Shown here: in pieces, positions 23,036 through 33,939 of the stretch
Position numbering within the stretch: position 1 is the stretch's first letter
Layout of the letters: each line of letters begins with the position of its first letter
Source of the DNA: Spirometra erinaceieuropaei
Lineage: Eukaryota; Platyhelminthes; Cestoda; Diphyllobothriidea; Diphyllobothriidae
Assembly: GCA_902702965.1 (NCBI GenBank)
Contig: CACRXP010000314.1
Location: 211,151-275,150, forward strand
Length of the DNA: 64,000 nucleotides
Reading direction: 5' to 3'
The notes under the pieces: generated by a model
The model's input: the letters and a program-made list of their open reading frames with translations, nothing else
Databases searched by the model: none
Told to the model about the DNA's origin: nothing
Position numbers and translations under genes: made by a program

Positions 23036-23285
23036 ATGCATACGCACTGGAGGATGTGCATCCCAAGAAACATGAGTCCTTTGGGGAATTTGACAAAGCT
23101 CAGTATGCAGAATGGAATTACCGACAAAGCTCAGTATCCCAAAGGACTCATTTTTCTTCGAAATACATAAATATATCCCCTAAGGAAGGCGACATCATGA
23201 CTGATCTGTCTTATTCTTCGTTTTCTTCGGGGAATGATAAACACAACAAGATATCTGGGCTTCGAATCTTCGCGTGCATGTATAT
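23036..23285. repeat. Rep-F copy 1 with internal hairpin
   Basis: Nearly the same sequence returns at 23635-23872. Contains the inverted pair GAGTCCTTTGGG / CCCAAAGGACTC. The hairpin loop holds a 15-bp direct repeat GACAAAGCTCAGTAT (23092-23106 and 23123-23137) around GCAGAATGGAATTACC, which looks like SINE-1 tail sequence. Confidence 0.65.
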
Positions 23286-23344
23286 ACAATTATCGCATTC
23301 ATCATCTTCCGAAGAAGAGAGGGCGAATTCATGGACCATATTGT

Positions 23345-23680
23345 ATTCGAACTGACGTTTCGGATACTTCCTCGGTTCCATCATCAGAGTAGCGTAATTG
23401 TTGCACTTACCGGTCTTGAGTTGTTCAGTCTTGCCGCTTGCCTCGTATTATAGTCGCGCTGGACGCACGAACTTTGACCTGCCTGTTTGCCGCTGACTGG
23501 CTTAGACCTCCCCGGAGCTGACCGCTGACAGTGTGTATGAACACGTTGAAAGAGAGTTCTGACACAACTGCGTTTATGACCAACAGGGTGGTTGCTTCGG
23601 AAGTGGAGGATGCGCCTAGTATTTGTTGCCTTACGTACTGGAAAATGGGCGTCCCAAGAAACATAATACAAAGAAAAATG
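23345..23680 (-). pseudogene. PLE thumb plus 3' end, internally deleted (P7)
   Basis: The minus strand codes RKATNTRRILHFRSNHPVGH, then KRSCVRTLFQRVHTHC, the conserved end of the PLE reverse transcriptase. The endonuclease that should follow is missing. About 180 bp later comes the hammerhead (23351-23390). The copy therefore has an internal deletion from thumb to terminal module. It sits between the two Rep-F copies. Confidence 0.75.
23351..23390 (-). ncRNA. Hammerhead ribozyme (PLE type)
   Basis: On the minus strand: CTGATGA, a stem II closed by GGA/UCC with weak inner pairing, GAAACGTC, and stem I ACT/AGT. The third stem I pair is A-U here but U.G, U-A or C-G in other copies, so pairing is kept while the bases change. 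Confidence 0.75.
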
Positions 23681-23872
23681 AGTCCATTGGGGAATTTGAC
23701 AAAACTCAATATCTCAAAGGACTCATTTTTCTTAGAAATACATAAATATATCCCCCAAGGAAGGCGACATCATGACTGATCTGTCTTATTCTTCGTTTTC
23801 TTTGGGCGATGATAAACACAATAAGAGATCTGGGCTTCGAATCTTCACATGCATATATATACATATATATAA
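23635..23872. repeat. Rep-F copy 2 with perfect hairpin
   Basis: Direct repeat of 23036-23285. Here the inverted pair is longer and perfect, AGAAAAATGAGTCC / GGACTCATTTTTCT, and the loop lacks the SINE-1-like insert of copy 1. Both copies then share GGCGACATCATGACTGATC and a TCTTATTCTTCG segment. Confidence 0.65.
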
Positions 23873-23990
23873 TGACAGATGGGCGCTCACCGATCAAGTT
23901 GCGGGACGTGCTCCTTTCTTTGTGCCTTGGGGCTCATGCCACAACCCCTGCAGGCAGTCACACAGCAACAAGTAGTAGATGCAAATGAGA

Positions 23991-24235
23991 TTTTACCGAC
24001 AAAGACAAGGGTGACCGGAATGGTCATTTCCGGCTTATAAGTCCTCATCAGCCAGTCATACCCAACCCAAAGCGTGGATCAGTGGTAGAGTGTCAAACGC
24101 CATGACCAGAGATCCTGGGTTCGAATTCCAAGTGATCCACACCTGGGGTTGGGTGTGACCGGTTGATGACGGCTAATAAGCCAGAAATTGCCATTTCCGT
24201 CTCCCTCGTCCTCGTCGGCACTATTTCATTTATAT
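23991..24235. repeat. SINE-1 head-to-head inverted pair
   Basis: A minus-strand body (TTTTACCGACAAAGACAAGG ... CATACCCAACCC) runs into a plus-strand copy with a tRNA-like head (GTGGATCAGTGGTAGAG, box B GGTTCGAATTCC) and body (GGTTGATGACGGCTAATAAG). Inner heads are partly merged. TA-rich microsatellite follows. Confidence 0.7.
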
Positions 24236-27060
24236 ATATGTGTGTTTTTGGTAGAGGAGTCATCCCAGTCCCGCCTTTCTTTGTCGATAATACTATTTGG
24301 AATATATATATGTATCTGTTTCGCTGATACATTTCTCCCCCTTAGCTTGAAACTCTAAGCCTTGTCAACGTAAGAGCTTATAACTATCCTCACTGTCGCC
24401 CTTTGTTCAATTAACCAGTTTTGCTCCGTGTCTTAATCTTCACTCGCAAACTGCTTTCGTCCGAAACAGATCTCAAAACGCTCTTTCTCTGGTGTCCACC
24501 AATTCGAACGAATGCGCTCATTTGGTTGGTTTAAGATCTGGGCTAACGAAGCCTGCTTGGTGAGCGCGGTTCCTCTCAGTATCCGAGTTTATCCCGTTTC
24601 AGGTTAACGGCGCCATACAGAGCGGTTGAGCGGAAGTCCACTGATGGCCGGAAATCACGTAGCTCATGGGTGGTCGGCGTTATTCGTGCAGCTGAAGGGT
24701 TTGGCCGATGTGGCCACCAACATCGGCAACACAAGTTCCAGACCCCCTCCATCAGGCAACCTTCACACGGCACTTTCTCTCTCCGCTCCAGCACGCACGC
24801 ACCCACTCACGCTCACATTATTTGATCTCGCTCATTCAGACTTTATTCAGTCCTTTTCGCTGTGTAAAACAATCAGTTTGCGAAATGTTGTTTTCTTATA
24901 TCGTGCTGGGAAGCGATGAAACGCCCGCCCCCCTCCACCCTCTCCGAAGTAGGCTGTGCCCGGTGTATCGAAAAATGAGTCCGAATTCGACCTGTTCGTA
25001 TTGTTTTTATTGACAAAATTCGTATCGATTCCTCGTGAAGGCGGATAAATCATCAGCCACCGCAAGGCGATTAGACAAATTATATTTTTGCACATAACTT
25101 CAGTCCAGAGTGATGAAATGTAATTGATTAACTCCCTTCTCGGCCGTATCTGTCAACCCTCCCCCTCCCAATAAAGAAAGGAGGCAGTATCTTAACGGGA
25201 GGTCAGCGAATATGTATAGGCGTCGAGGGGATATGAAGTTGAACCGAATTGCAAGAGAACTCGCCAAGATCGGGAAATTTACAGAATATTCGTCCACCAA
25301 ATCAGGTCAAGGCTATTTCAGGTCATTTCAAGCAGTCCAAACATCGGAATTTACGACTTCCATTTTGTCAGTACTTGGTCGGTTGTCTAAAAAGAATAAC
25401 TAACCACGCCTCAATCCATTTTGACAACTGTCTCTGGCCGTCAGCTTAGACTGTTTTATTAGAGCACGTCGCCGGACAGGGTTAAAATGCAGAAGCTAAA
25501 ATAAAGAAGCATTATTTTTCCATCAAAAGGATCGTGCAAACATCAAGTCAAAGACATTTTCAAAACCTCCTTCCGAGGTTTCACTTAACATGAGACGGGA
25601 AGCCCCAGGCTCCTCGCCGGATTTCCGGACTTCTACCTGACGACATCTGGTCTCCGCTAAAAGAACACGACCTGACCTCATCATTTGGACACACATTAAA
25701 CACATATCCAGAAATACAGCCCCAAACGGTCTATTTTCTCCATTTTGTCTTCTGGATATTCCGTATACGTGGGTCATCAGTTAGCCCCGACCGACATTAC
25801 TTGGTACACTTATAAGTGAAATATAAATGTGGATTCGTTTGGAAAAACCAACAGTCGAAAACTAATCGCAGGTGAATTTCTGCGTGACAACTAACTGGGT
25901 TTCTGCTGCGCATTATTCCAGTTAATTCTTGGAGTCACGAGCGAACAACTTATGGCTCGAAGAGTGTGTTTTACATTTGTTTGTTATCTCCAAAAAAGCC
26001 GCAAATGTTACAGAAAAATTGCTGAAACAATCCAACTACATGTTCATTTTTAGGAAGTGTCACCTTCAGCAAGTTAACTAACAAAACGAAAAATTATACT
26101 TTAGTTTTCTAAAAAATTCGTGCTGTGCATCCTTCAGGACGCAGCCAATTATTCTCTTGTTTGGCACAGTCAATGAGTGTGACTTTAAAAATCTAAAATA
26201 GTTAACTTAAGCAAGCTGCCAAGTTGTTCAACGATAAAAAAGTGATTTTTCCTCAACTTTATGCAACTGGATAACTTCGAGAGAGAACCTTCATAACACA
26301 TTTCTGATTGCTGTGTCTCCTCGAAAACACTTGAAAATAGACTTACAACCTTTTGGTCATTTTTAATCGGCTTATGTGTCCCAAACTTTTAAAAAAAACA
26401 AATCGCTCTGGTAGCTGTTTAGAACGCTCCTACCATGCGAACTCTTTTCGGTGGGAAGAGCGCTTTCGCGGCATGACCTCCGATCTCATGACTCCATGGT
26501 GACCAAGTATTTTCACCATCTCGCCGCAGATTATCACACGTTTTTGACGGACGACTGTCCGAGAGGTCTAGCGAAGACCCACGCCTTAGCTCAGAGCTAA
26601 CCTTATCTCTTATTCGGGTCTAATTGGTTAAACAAAAAAATTGTTACTCTGGCAAGCCTAGTTGTTTACTCACGTCTGAGAGAAAACTTCCCCCTCGCCA
26701 AAACAACAACCACCATCTAGTGTCGACTTTCATCAGCAGCATCCATTTGTGGAAAAAATGTGAGCACTTTAGGGGGGGGGGGGTGAGGAGGGGATTATCT
26801 GGTATGAAAACACGACAGGCACTTAAAGTGTCATCTAGTGCTAGGAACAGCGAAAAAGGAGCAGTAGTGAAGAAAACGCATGTGATTTCATAGGTGCATT
26901 TAAAACGCGAACCTCCCCTCACAGTGATGATGTGGGAAATATGAGATCAACGTCTGGCGTCACAAACTTGAATATTGCTCACTCCCTATGCGGATGAATT
27001 CGTGTTTTAAGCCAAATGTCCTGGGCTGGAGGCTCTGAGTCCTTGGCTATTCTCTGCAGG
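24236..27060. other. No recognisable feature
   Basis: Contains a G-run at about 26770-26780 and a few short open frames without motifs. Nothing in this stretch could be tied to a family. Confidence 0.4.
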
Positions 27061-27812
27061 TACAAGAAGTGGACTATCTGATTAAATCTTGACCGAAAAT
27101 TTTAAAGTTGTTTTTAACTATATGGAATTATTCAAGGGAAAAAGTAGAGTTGGTTGCGTGCAGAAGAACCCCAGAAAGTGTCAGCAGAGGCAGAATTTTG
27201 GCACTTAAATGCATTTATTTTTGCCCGCCTGCAAAACCCAAACTCGACAAAAATTTCTGTTGATTTACAATGATTTTTCCCATTAATTCTTGGCACCTTT
27301 ACGCACTTACTGGTGAGCAATTTATTTTTCTCAGTTTATCGATCCGGATCCCTTGCGTCTTCCAACATGAACTAAACCAATTACAAACGTTTACGAAGTC
27401 TATATGATAACTTTTTAATGGCTGAGAAGAATATATGACTTTCTCTTCCATACAGCTTGTGTTTTGTAAACGCATGTCGGGTTCACATTTAGTTGGGAAT
27501 GATAATCTTCTTTAAAACCGAAAGTTACCCTTTCTTTGAGTATAAAAATTGAATAAAATGTAATTTGCTACCAAACCAATGCAAAAACTCCTAGCCCATG
27601 TCTTCTATAAAATATGCGTGAATTTATAGGTACATCTAAAGTCAATGGAAAAATCGCACTACTTAGGTACTTTCTTTTACAGGGTGTGATTTTGCACGCG
27701 ATCGGAAGGAGATGTATTCAAAATCCGACACGCTACCGTAAATAAAATATGCTAGGACTATGCTGTTCGACAATCGAACTGCAGTCTCATTCGATTAACT
27801 CTTTAGAAGCGA
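27061..27812. mobile_element. LTIR element, degenerate
   Basis: The left end TACAAGAAGTGGACTATC is LTIR-like. The inner landmarks follow, and the right arm is readable as far as AACTGCAGTCTC...AACTCTTTAGAAG, then stops without the terminal 60 bp where Rep-C begins. Confidence 0.6.
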
Positions 27813-27824
27813 AGAACTTGGGAC

Positions 27825-28110
27825 CAAGTAATCACGACAGTTCGACCGTCGATTCCGACGATGTCCACCGTGTGCCACCCAGCAAGGTGCAGCAGACACG
27901 GTGACCCGCGTGCGCGAACCTGTTTATGGTGATGGTAGGCTTGCACAGTATCTACCGCACTCTCTCCTCCCCACTCCCCACTTGAACCCGATGCCAAGAC
28001 AGAGTCAAGAAGACCGGAAGAGGGGGAGGGCGCAGGTGGATGGCGCGGCCGGGCCCGCAACTAGACGTGCCACCACACCCCCTGGTCCACAGCACACACT
28101 CGACTAGGAT
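27825..28110 (+). repeat. Rep-C copy
   Basis: Plus-strand Rep-C starting CACGACAGTTCGACCGTCG, with CTACCGCACTCTCTCC, GTCAAGAAGACCGGAAG and CACCACACCCCCTGGTCC in that order. A 182-codon open frame (28040-28588) starts in its last part. The frame has no recognised motif and a 145-codon antisense frame overlaps it. Confidence 0.65.
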
Positions 28111-28789
28111 TTTTCACCAACAGCAACTACAACATTTCAACAGGGATCAGAAGGATGAGGATGACTGGGCAGCCATGCCCACCACCCGTATACCCAGCAA
28201 GGACGCAAGCGCACTTACTGGCAGGAAACCATGTTTCAGAAAACTGCCAGCGCATAGCAGACTGCGAAAGCCATGGTTTAATGATACTGACATAGCACAC
28301 GTTGTCAGACCTTTTGACCACCAAGTAACCACAGTGGACTTAAGAAGGTCATGCATGGACAGACCGACGACGAGTTTACTCGCCGAGGAAGAAGAACTAC
28401 CAGACCAATCACATAACGAAGGTTCAATCACCGCCTCCCCCCTACGAAGCGGTGACTCACACATTACACAGACAAAACTCTCGCCAACCATCCCCCGAGA
28501 GGCCGAGGCAGCGAGAGAGGAGAAAAATCGATCAACACGAGGCCGACAATGGGGAGCCAACCAAGCTCTTCGGAACGTCAACACCTAAATAAACCCGTTC
28601 CGTTGAACCCATCTTTTGCTTCAAATCATCAATCTGGATCTCTCAACTTTGCCAGTCTATTCAGAAATCCAGTTCATATATCTTCAGATAATAACAGTCA
28701 GTGGTCATCTCATTAAATGACAACCGAGCCTCTGAAACACGGTTCCGATTTGGAAGGATTACTTAAGTGAAACTTGAGAGGTGTTTTGG
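28111..28789. other. Unassigned; open frame of unknown status
   Basis: The frame 28040-28588 (+) reads through most of this stretch (for example PTTRIPSKDASALTGRKPCF, HVVRPFDHQVTTVD). No domain is recognised, and its start lies in a repeat. It could be a relic of an unrecognised element. Confidence 0.3.
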
Positions 28790-29400
28790 CAGATTTCAAA
28801 TAATTCACTTTGACCCAACTGTGAAAAACACTGCCTCGGTGGGATTTGAACCCAAGACAACAAGGGGAGGCTTTAGCACAACCAACATTCTAACCAATTG
28901 AGCTATGAGGCCTCGCCAGACGACGCAAGTTTAATCACCTTTGGGCCAAGTTACCCGCCCAACCTACTGTAACATCTGGAATCCATCAAATTTGATACAG
29001 TATGTTGACTGCCCAAGCGGGATTTCCTGTGTAATACATTTTGAATCCACCAAATGACTACTAGGCTCACGTAATTCATGGGTTTTATGACAGATTTCAA
29101 ATAATTCACATTGACCTAATTGTAAACATCCTGTGCCTCAGTGAGATTCGAACCCATGACCGCAATGGAAACCCTAATTGGGCAGTCAGCTTACTGTATC
29201 AGATTTGATGAGTCCAGACGTTGCAGTAGGTTGGGCGGGTAAACTTGGTCCAAATGTGATTAAACTCGCGCCGTCCGGTGGAGTCTCGTAGCTCAGATGG
29301 TTAGAGCGTTGTATATACTAAAGCCTCCCCTTGCTGTCTTGGGTTTGAATCCAACCGAGGCACTGATTTTTTCACAGTTGTGTCAAAGTAACTTTAGTGG
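28790..29400. repeat. SINE-2 inverted cluster
   Basis: An imperfect palindrome of about 600 bp. The left arm (minus) has a tRNA-like head with box B GGGTTCAAATCCC and box A TAGCTCAATTGGTT at 28835-28920. The right arm (plus) has TAGCTCAGATGGTTAGAGCG and GGGTTTGAATCC at 29280-29365. Both arms continue outward into the tail TTCACAGTTGGGTCAAAGT and inward into TTACCCGCCCAACCTACTG or its complement. A partial third copy (box B only, minus) lies at 29130-29160. The partial acceptor pairing GCCTC/GAGGC suggests derivation from a tRNA. Confidence 0.65.
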
Positions 29401-29424
29401 AACCGTAATACTGATTATCACGTA

Positions 29425-29893
29425 GCATAAACCCAACATATTCCTGACCGTTGGTGTGCTGGCTTTTGAATGCAATTCTGTTTCGGCCGCCTAACTGCGA
29501 ACAGCAGATGGAACTGGCAATTATTCGAAAATTGAAAATTTTTGAAACTTAAGTATAAACTTTTTTGTGTATTCGGTTTGAAGAAATAATTTTCTACTGA
29601 ATAAGTGTGGGAAGGAATATTTTTGTGCACTTTTTCCACTAAATGTAAACAAGTGTGCTAAAGGCAGCAGAAATCAATCATAAGAATAAAAAATGTGTCG
29701 AAGGTCATTTTTTACCAAATGCGGTTCTTGCGGACGGCCGAAAAAAGCGCATTCAAAAGCCAAGAATCTGATGTGTCTGAAATATCTCGGGTTTATGCTG
29801 CATGAAATTCAGTATTACAATCCCACTTAAGTAGTTTTTTCTGATTGGAAGCGTATTTAAGAATTTTGGTTAGCACTTCGCGAGCTCGGTTTA
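29425..29893. mobile_element. LTIR element, partial
   Basis: Shares the inner LTIR landmarks (GGCTTTTGAATGCA, GTGCGGTTCTTGCGG-type, AATCCCACTTAAGTAG) and ends in a degraded right arm. Neither terminus is intact. Confidence 0.5.
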
Positions 29894-30589
29894 TTGCTCC
29901 TATATTACATACGCGATTCGCGATATCTGCATCAAGAATTTCGCCCTGTAATATCTTCTCAACAGTGATCCATTCAGACTATCAGCAAATAGGTATCGAA
30001 CAGCCAGACTGTGCTGCTCTGCAAATTATTGAAGACAGTCAAGACATTTCCTTAGGTATTGTCGCAATAGCGTAGGTCAAGTCGAGGGAATTGGATGCTT
30101 TGTCGGGGACCCTGGATCTGGTGGTTCTTGGGATGAACAAAATCCTGATTGTGCAATATATGTCCTTAGCTCATTCCGACAGGAAATCTTCTGAGGTTAC
30201 TTGGTCCAAATGAATAAAATTCGCTTCCAATCTCCAAGTTCTCGTTTTAGATTTGTTTCAATGTTCTGAGCAGAAATCCAGCAGTGATACACTTCCCTCA
30301 CCACATGAGAGTTACAAACGTTGTCTAATCGTTGCCCACTCCCCAATTACGCTTCGTTTACTTCCTTCCTTAAGCCGGACAATAATTCACTCTGACAGAC
30401 TTCAGTTATGTCTTTGCTCTTAACCCGACAGTAGGATAGTTACTGGCTGATCTTGGCAAAAACACACCGTCATTAATCTCCTCTGGTAATAAGGTTATTT
30501 GACTAAGCAACCTTCAAGAAGGAGGCAGAGACGCGGCCTCTGGAATAAGGGATTTGTTAACCTGTCGCTCCGGACGATGGTGGACGCGC
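29894..30589. other. No recognisable feature
   Basis: No motif or shared repeat was noticed. Confidence 0.35.
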
Positions 30590-30970
30590 AGTATTCGTGC
30601 GATGCAGTCGTCATGCCCTCATGTAACAGCTGAATTTGCAGCTCTTAAAGCCATTGTCAAGGGGTCGTTTTCGTGGGATCATTGCATGTTTGTTCGCATG
30701 AGAGTCGTTAATTATCACAATTTCATCATCTTATCGATTATTCTGACTCGCCGATACTGCCTTTGCAGATCTGTTGGTCAGTGTCTTCCTTGCCTAAACA
30801 TTTTATCAGCACTGAATATGGAAGCGAATATGGGCTCATTCCTGCCGGTGGGGGCAGAAGCACTACGACTCAAGAAGCCGGAGACTCATGCGGTTGTCAC
30901 CTCTAGAGTGAATTTCAATCTCATTGAATGTGAATCCGAGAATTCTGGTGAAGGTATTTCGTGTTTTAAC
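30590..30970 (-). pseudogene. PLE GIY-YIG remnant (P8)
   Basis: At 30810-30930 the DNA aligns to 50755-50880 of the preserved GIY-YIG copy (shared CAGCACTGAATATGGAAG-type, CTCAAG, ATGCGGTTGTCACCTCT segments), and 30600-30620 resembles its 3' part (GATGCAGTCGTCATGC). The frame is lost. A 156-codon open frame on the opposite strand (30554-31024) is a by-product. Confidence 0.55.
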
Positions 30971-30994
30971 GATCGTATACCTCTATTCCGATAT

Positions 30995-31690
30995 GCTGTG
31001 AAAACTGGGTTTGGGTGTGGCTAGTCAGTGACAGCTGATAAACCAGCAGTGGTCGTTCCAGTCTCCGGTTCATAAGAAGTCACATTATTGGGAATTGGCT
31101 TCGCCGGAACGGTCTCGTACGTGTTGTGAAGAGTATTCAACAATAGACGGGTGTTGGAGTTGCCGTGTTCACGGAATATAGTATGGTCTGAAGGGCTGAT
31201 TTCAATGTCGGATGGCGGCCGTATTTAAGTTAGAGGGGTCTAGGTTGAGTTCCAAGCCGCACCAGGAACGGTGAATGACCCTCTCACCATAGGCATATAT
31301 AATGGTAGAGGGAGCTCACCGATCATTTCTACGGAACCCACTCGTCCCGTTGTGTTTAAGGGCTCTCTCGCGAGTCCAACCGCCAGCCACACAGAGGCGC
31401 ATGATATAGGGAGAATGGTATTGCCGAAAAACAAGTTCCGTAGAAACGATCGGTGAGCGTCCCTCAATCACTTTATATTCCCGATCGAAAACTGACATGA
31501 CAACGGGCCCGTGGTCCAGTGGTTAGAGACGGTAGACTTCTAACTAGCAGGTAGCGAGTTCGAGCCTCGGGTGTTCCACACTTTGGGGTTAGGTACGGCT
31601 GGCTGACGACGGGTGATAAGCCAGAAATGGCCATTCCAGTCTCCCTTGTGTTTGTCGGTAATAACATTCTGTCTGTATACATATATGTAT
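30995..31690. repeat. SINE-1 copies, one near complete
   Basis: There is a degraded body at 31010-31080, an inverted tail/body at about 31301-31437 (minus), and a near-complete plus copy at about 31470-31690. The last has the head GGGCCCGTGGTCCAGTGG, an anticodon-arm-like AGACTTCTAACT, box B GAGTTCGAGCCTC and the full body to GTCGGTAATAACATTCTG. It is the best copy for defining the tRNA-derived head. Confidence 0.75.
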
Positions 31691-32073
31691 CAGGCGTCCC
31701 AAAAATGGACACGCAGGTTGACAGTTGATAGTTGAATTGACGCTTCTTTTCGTTCTTATTTATCTCCTTGTAGTCAGTGGTGACAGTCAGTTAATGGGTT
31801 GTTTTAGAGACATTCTGTGCCGAAAACCGGCAACAGCCGCCGATTTGAGAGTAGACATCAAACAAGAACGCGCCCGAATTCAAAACGACATGTTCCTTAA
31901 CGCTTGCTTTTATCACAGGTGCCTGGACCAAAAGAGGCGACAGATTAAAAACAGTTAAACACTGACCGTAAATATGATTTTATTTTTAAGATGAAATGCT
32001 GTTTTACTATTAGTAACGTCATAATCATTCAAGATATGTATGTATTTACAGCGTAACCTGTGACCTGAGCATA
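31691..32073. other. No recognisable feature
   Basis: A short TA-rich start, then an open frame of 77 codons at 31725-31958 without a recognised motif. Confidence 0.35.
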
Positions 32074-33374
32074 TACAGTATCTGACGTATCCTAGGAAAT
32101 TTTAACCAAAATTCGGAGACATATTTTTCATTAGAAAGGATTCCGAGGATCGTTCTGTAATATCATGCAGCATAATGCCAAGATATATCAGTCGCGCCAA
32201 AATTCTGACTCCTGAATAAGATGCTTCGCAGCAGTCTGAAAAGACCACACTCAGTGAAAAAGACGGCCAGGGTATGGTTTATGGCCTGGGTTACTTACTC
32301 CGGGAGCAGTTGTGCTAAAAGAAAATAACTGGCGATATTTATTTGTACGTGGCACAGAAAGAAATGGCTGTTGCGTACGGATGGTCACGCAAGTAGAAAT
32401 ATGGTAATACAATACGTTTTTGACAATGCCTGGAAATTGATATTAAATTCATTTACTATTATTATTATTAAATGGTAAAAATAGCGTCCCTTTTTCATCG
32501 GTGACAATATGGAGGATCAAAATTTGTGATACCATAAAGTGCTTTGATTTTCAAATCTCTTGCTCAAAACAAATGCTCCTCGGTGTAAGTAATCCCAGCC
32601 ATAAAACACATCCTTGCCAAAATGACTACTTAATTATCGTGAACTTCATCCATTGATGTTCGATGACCTTACACGTTCAAATGAAGTTTGCAGAAAAAAT
32701 GCACAAGAATATTCTTTTCCAAGCTCAACTGGTGCAACCTATGTCTCCTTCGAATTTCGTAATCAAAGAAAGGGAATCGTGCGGACTTGAAAAACTTTTG
32801 AATTGCCGAATAATTTTGAAATCCACCTGCGGCTGCACTGGTGCAGTGGGTTTTCCAACTACATGTCGAATAGTTTTTGTGCCAGGAAAGCCATACATTC
32901 TTCTGTGTTATTAAGAAAATGCAAATTTGGGCTCACATAGGATACCATTTTGCAAAATTCATAAACAGCATTAATAAATGTGCAGACACTATGTTTTCTT
33001 AATGCTCATTTTATAGTTTTAAAAGTTTCCTAGTTGCAGACTTTTTCTGAAACGAGAAGATTACTTTCCTTAATTATAAAATTTGCAGGAGGCAGGATCT
33101 ACTGCCATATGAGCGCAAAAGAGGATGTCTTGTACATGTTCTTTATAAAATATGCTTAAATTTATAAGAGCTTCGAGAATCAATGGCAAAACATCTTACT
33201 AATTAACTTATCATTTTTTATCGAATGCAGTGTTTTCAGACATCCGGGAAAAGGCTCATTCAAACGACAACATTCTGGCGCCATTAAAACACCACCTCAG
33301 CAGCCCTTCCTAAGCTAAAACGCATTTTAGAATTTCAGCCAACATTTCATGAGAGGTCAGATCCCGCACACATA
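32074..33374. mobile_element. LTIR element, old full-length copy
   Basis: The left end TACAGTATCTGACG and the right end (CATTTCATGAGAGGTCAG, then about 14 degraded bases) are in inverted relation. The inner landmark ATGACTACTTAATTATCG is a decayed form of the palindrome CTACTTAAGTAG. About 1.3 kb, non-coding. Confidence 0.65.
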
Positions 33375-33799
33375 CCTTCTTGGACGGATAATTTCATCTC
33401 CGAAGTAGCGGGGAAGTTTAAATCAACTAACAGCCGGATTAGCTTTATTACATCAAAATTCTTCCAACAAATCATCTTACACAAAACTGATATGGGACAT
33501 GCTAGTTTGTTCAGTTTTAAAAGACTATTATCTCTTTTTGCAGTCGAGACAACAGAAAGTTGAATTTGATGTGACAGTTACTCAGAAAACTGTCGGGAGA
33601 TCGGAAGACGAAATATGTCATGGTAACAGTTGACAGTAGGCGTGATAAGGAAATGGGAATAGACGACCGGACCTAATGTCTGTGTGTCAGTCGAACAGAA
33701 AAATAAATGAACCCATAGATTAAATCCACAGGTGTCCCTTTGGCTACACTTTTGGCCGCGGAGTTCCCATCAGATATCTTGTGCATTATATATATGAGA
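33375..33799. other. No recognisable feature
   Basis: Nothing was recognised. Confidence 0.35.
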
Positions 33800-33834
33800 A
33801 GAAAAGATAATCTCGGGAACCATAGTTTTTTTGG

Positions 33835-33874
33835 CCTGACGTTTCAAAAGCAAACAAACTTCCATCGTCGGAGG
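33835..33874 (-). ncRNA. Hammerhead-like RNA with altered core
   Basis: Stem I (CCT/AGG), stem II (GGAAG/CTTTT), GAAACGTC and the self-complementary stem III are kept. The core reads CCGACGA instead of CTGATGA, changing the normally invariant U4 to C. It is probably inactive or weak. The same change is present at 63890-63929. Confidence 0.65.
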
Positions 33875-33898
33875 TGAGTGCAGTATCGCGTCTCACAG

Positions 33899-33906
33899 TA
33901 TTTATA
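33899..33906 (-). promoter_or_regulatory. TATA-like box of PLE terminal module
   Basis: The minus strand reads ACCTATAAATACTG, 25 bp upstream of the hammerhead-like RNA. Confidence 0.5.
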
Positions 33907-33939
33907 GGTGGGTGATAGTCATGTCAAGACGGGTTTTTT

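Larger units (their letters stand above)
33800..33930 (-). mobile_element. PLE 3' end (P9)
   Basis: A terminal module on the minus strand: TATA-like box (33899-33906), altered hammerhead (33835-33874) and the tail complementary to GAGAAGAAAAGATAATCTCGG. Nearly the same module, with the same altered core, closes the window at 63.85-64.0 kb. No coding part is attached. Rep-B copy 1 begins immediately to the right. Confidence 0.7.

Noticed and set aside
22990..24000. A CRISPR-like or tandem array from the repeated blocks
   Set aside because: Only two copies of one block, at unequal spacing, in a eukaryotic repeat landscape.
28040..28588. A 182-codon open frame as a possible gene
   Set aside because: It starts inside Rep-C, overlaps a 145-codon antisense frame and shows no known domain. 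Kept only as unassigned sequence.
30554..31024. A 156-codon plus-strand frame as a gene
   Set aside because: It is antisense to a decayed PLE endonuclease and has no motif of its own.
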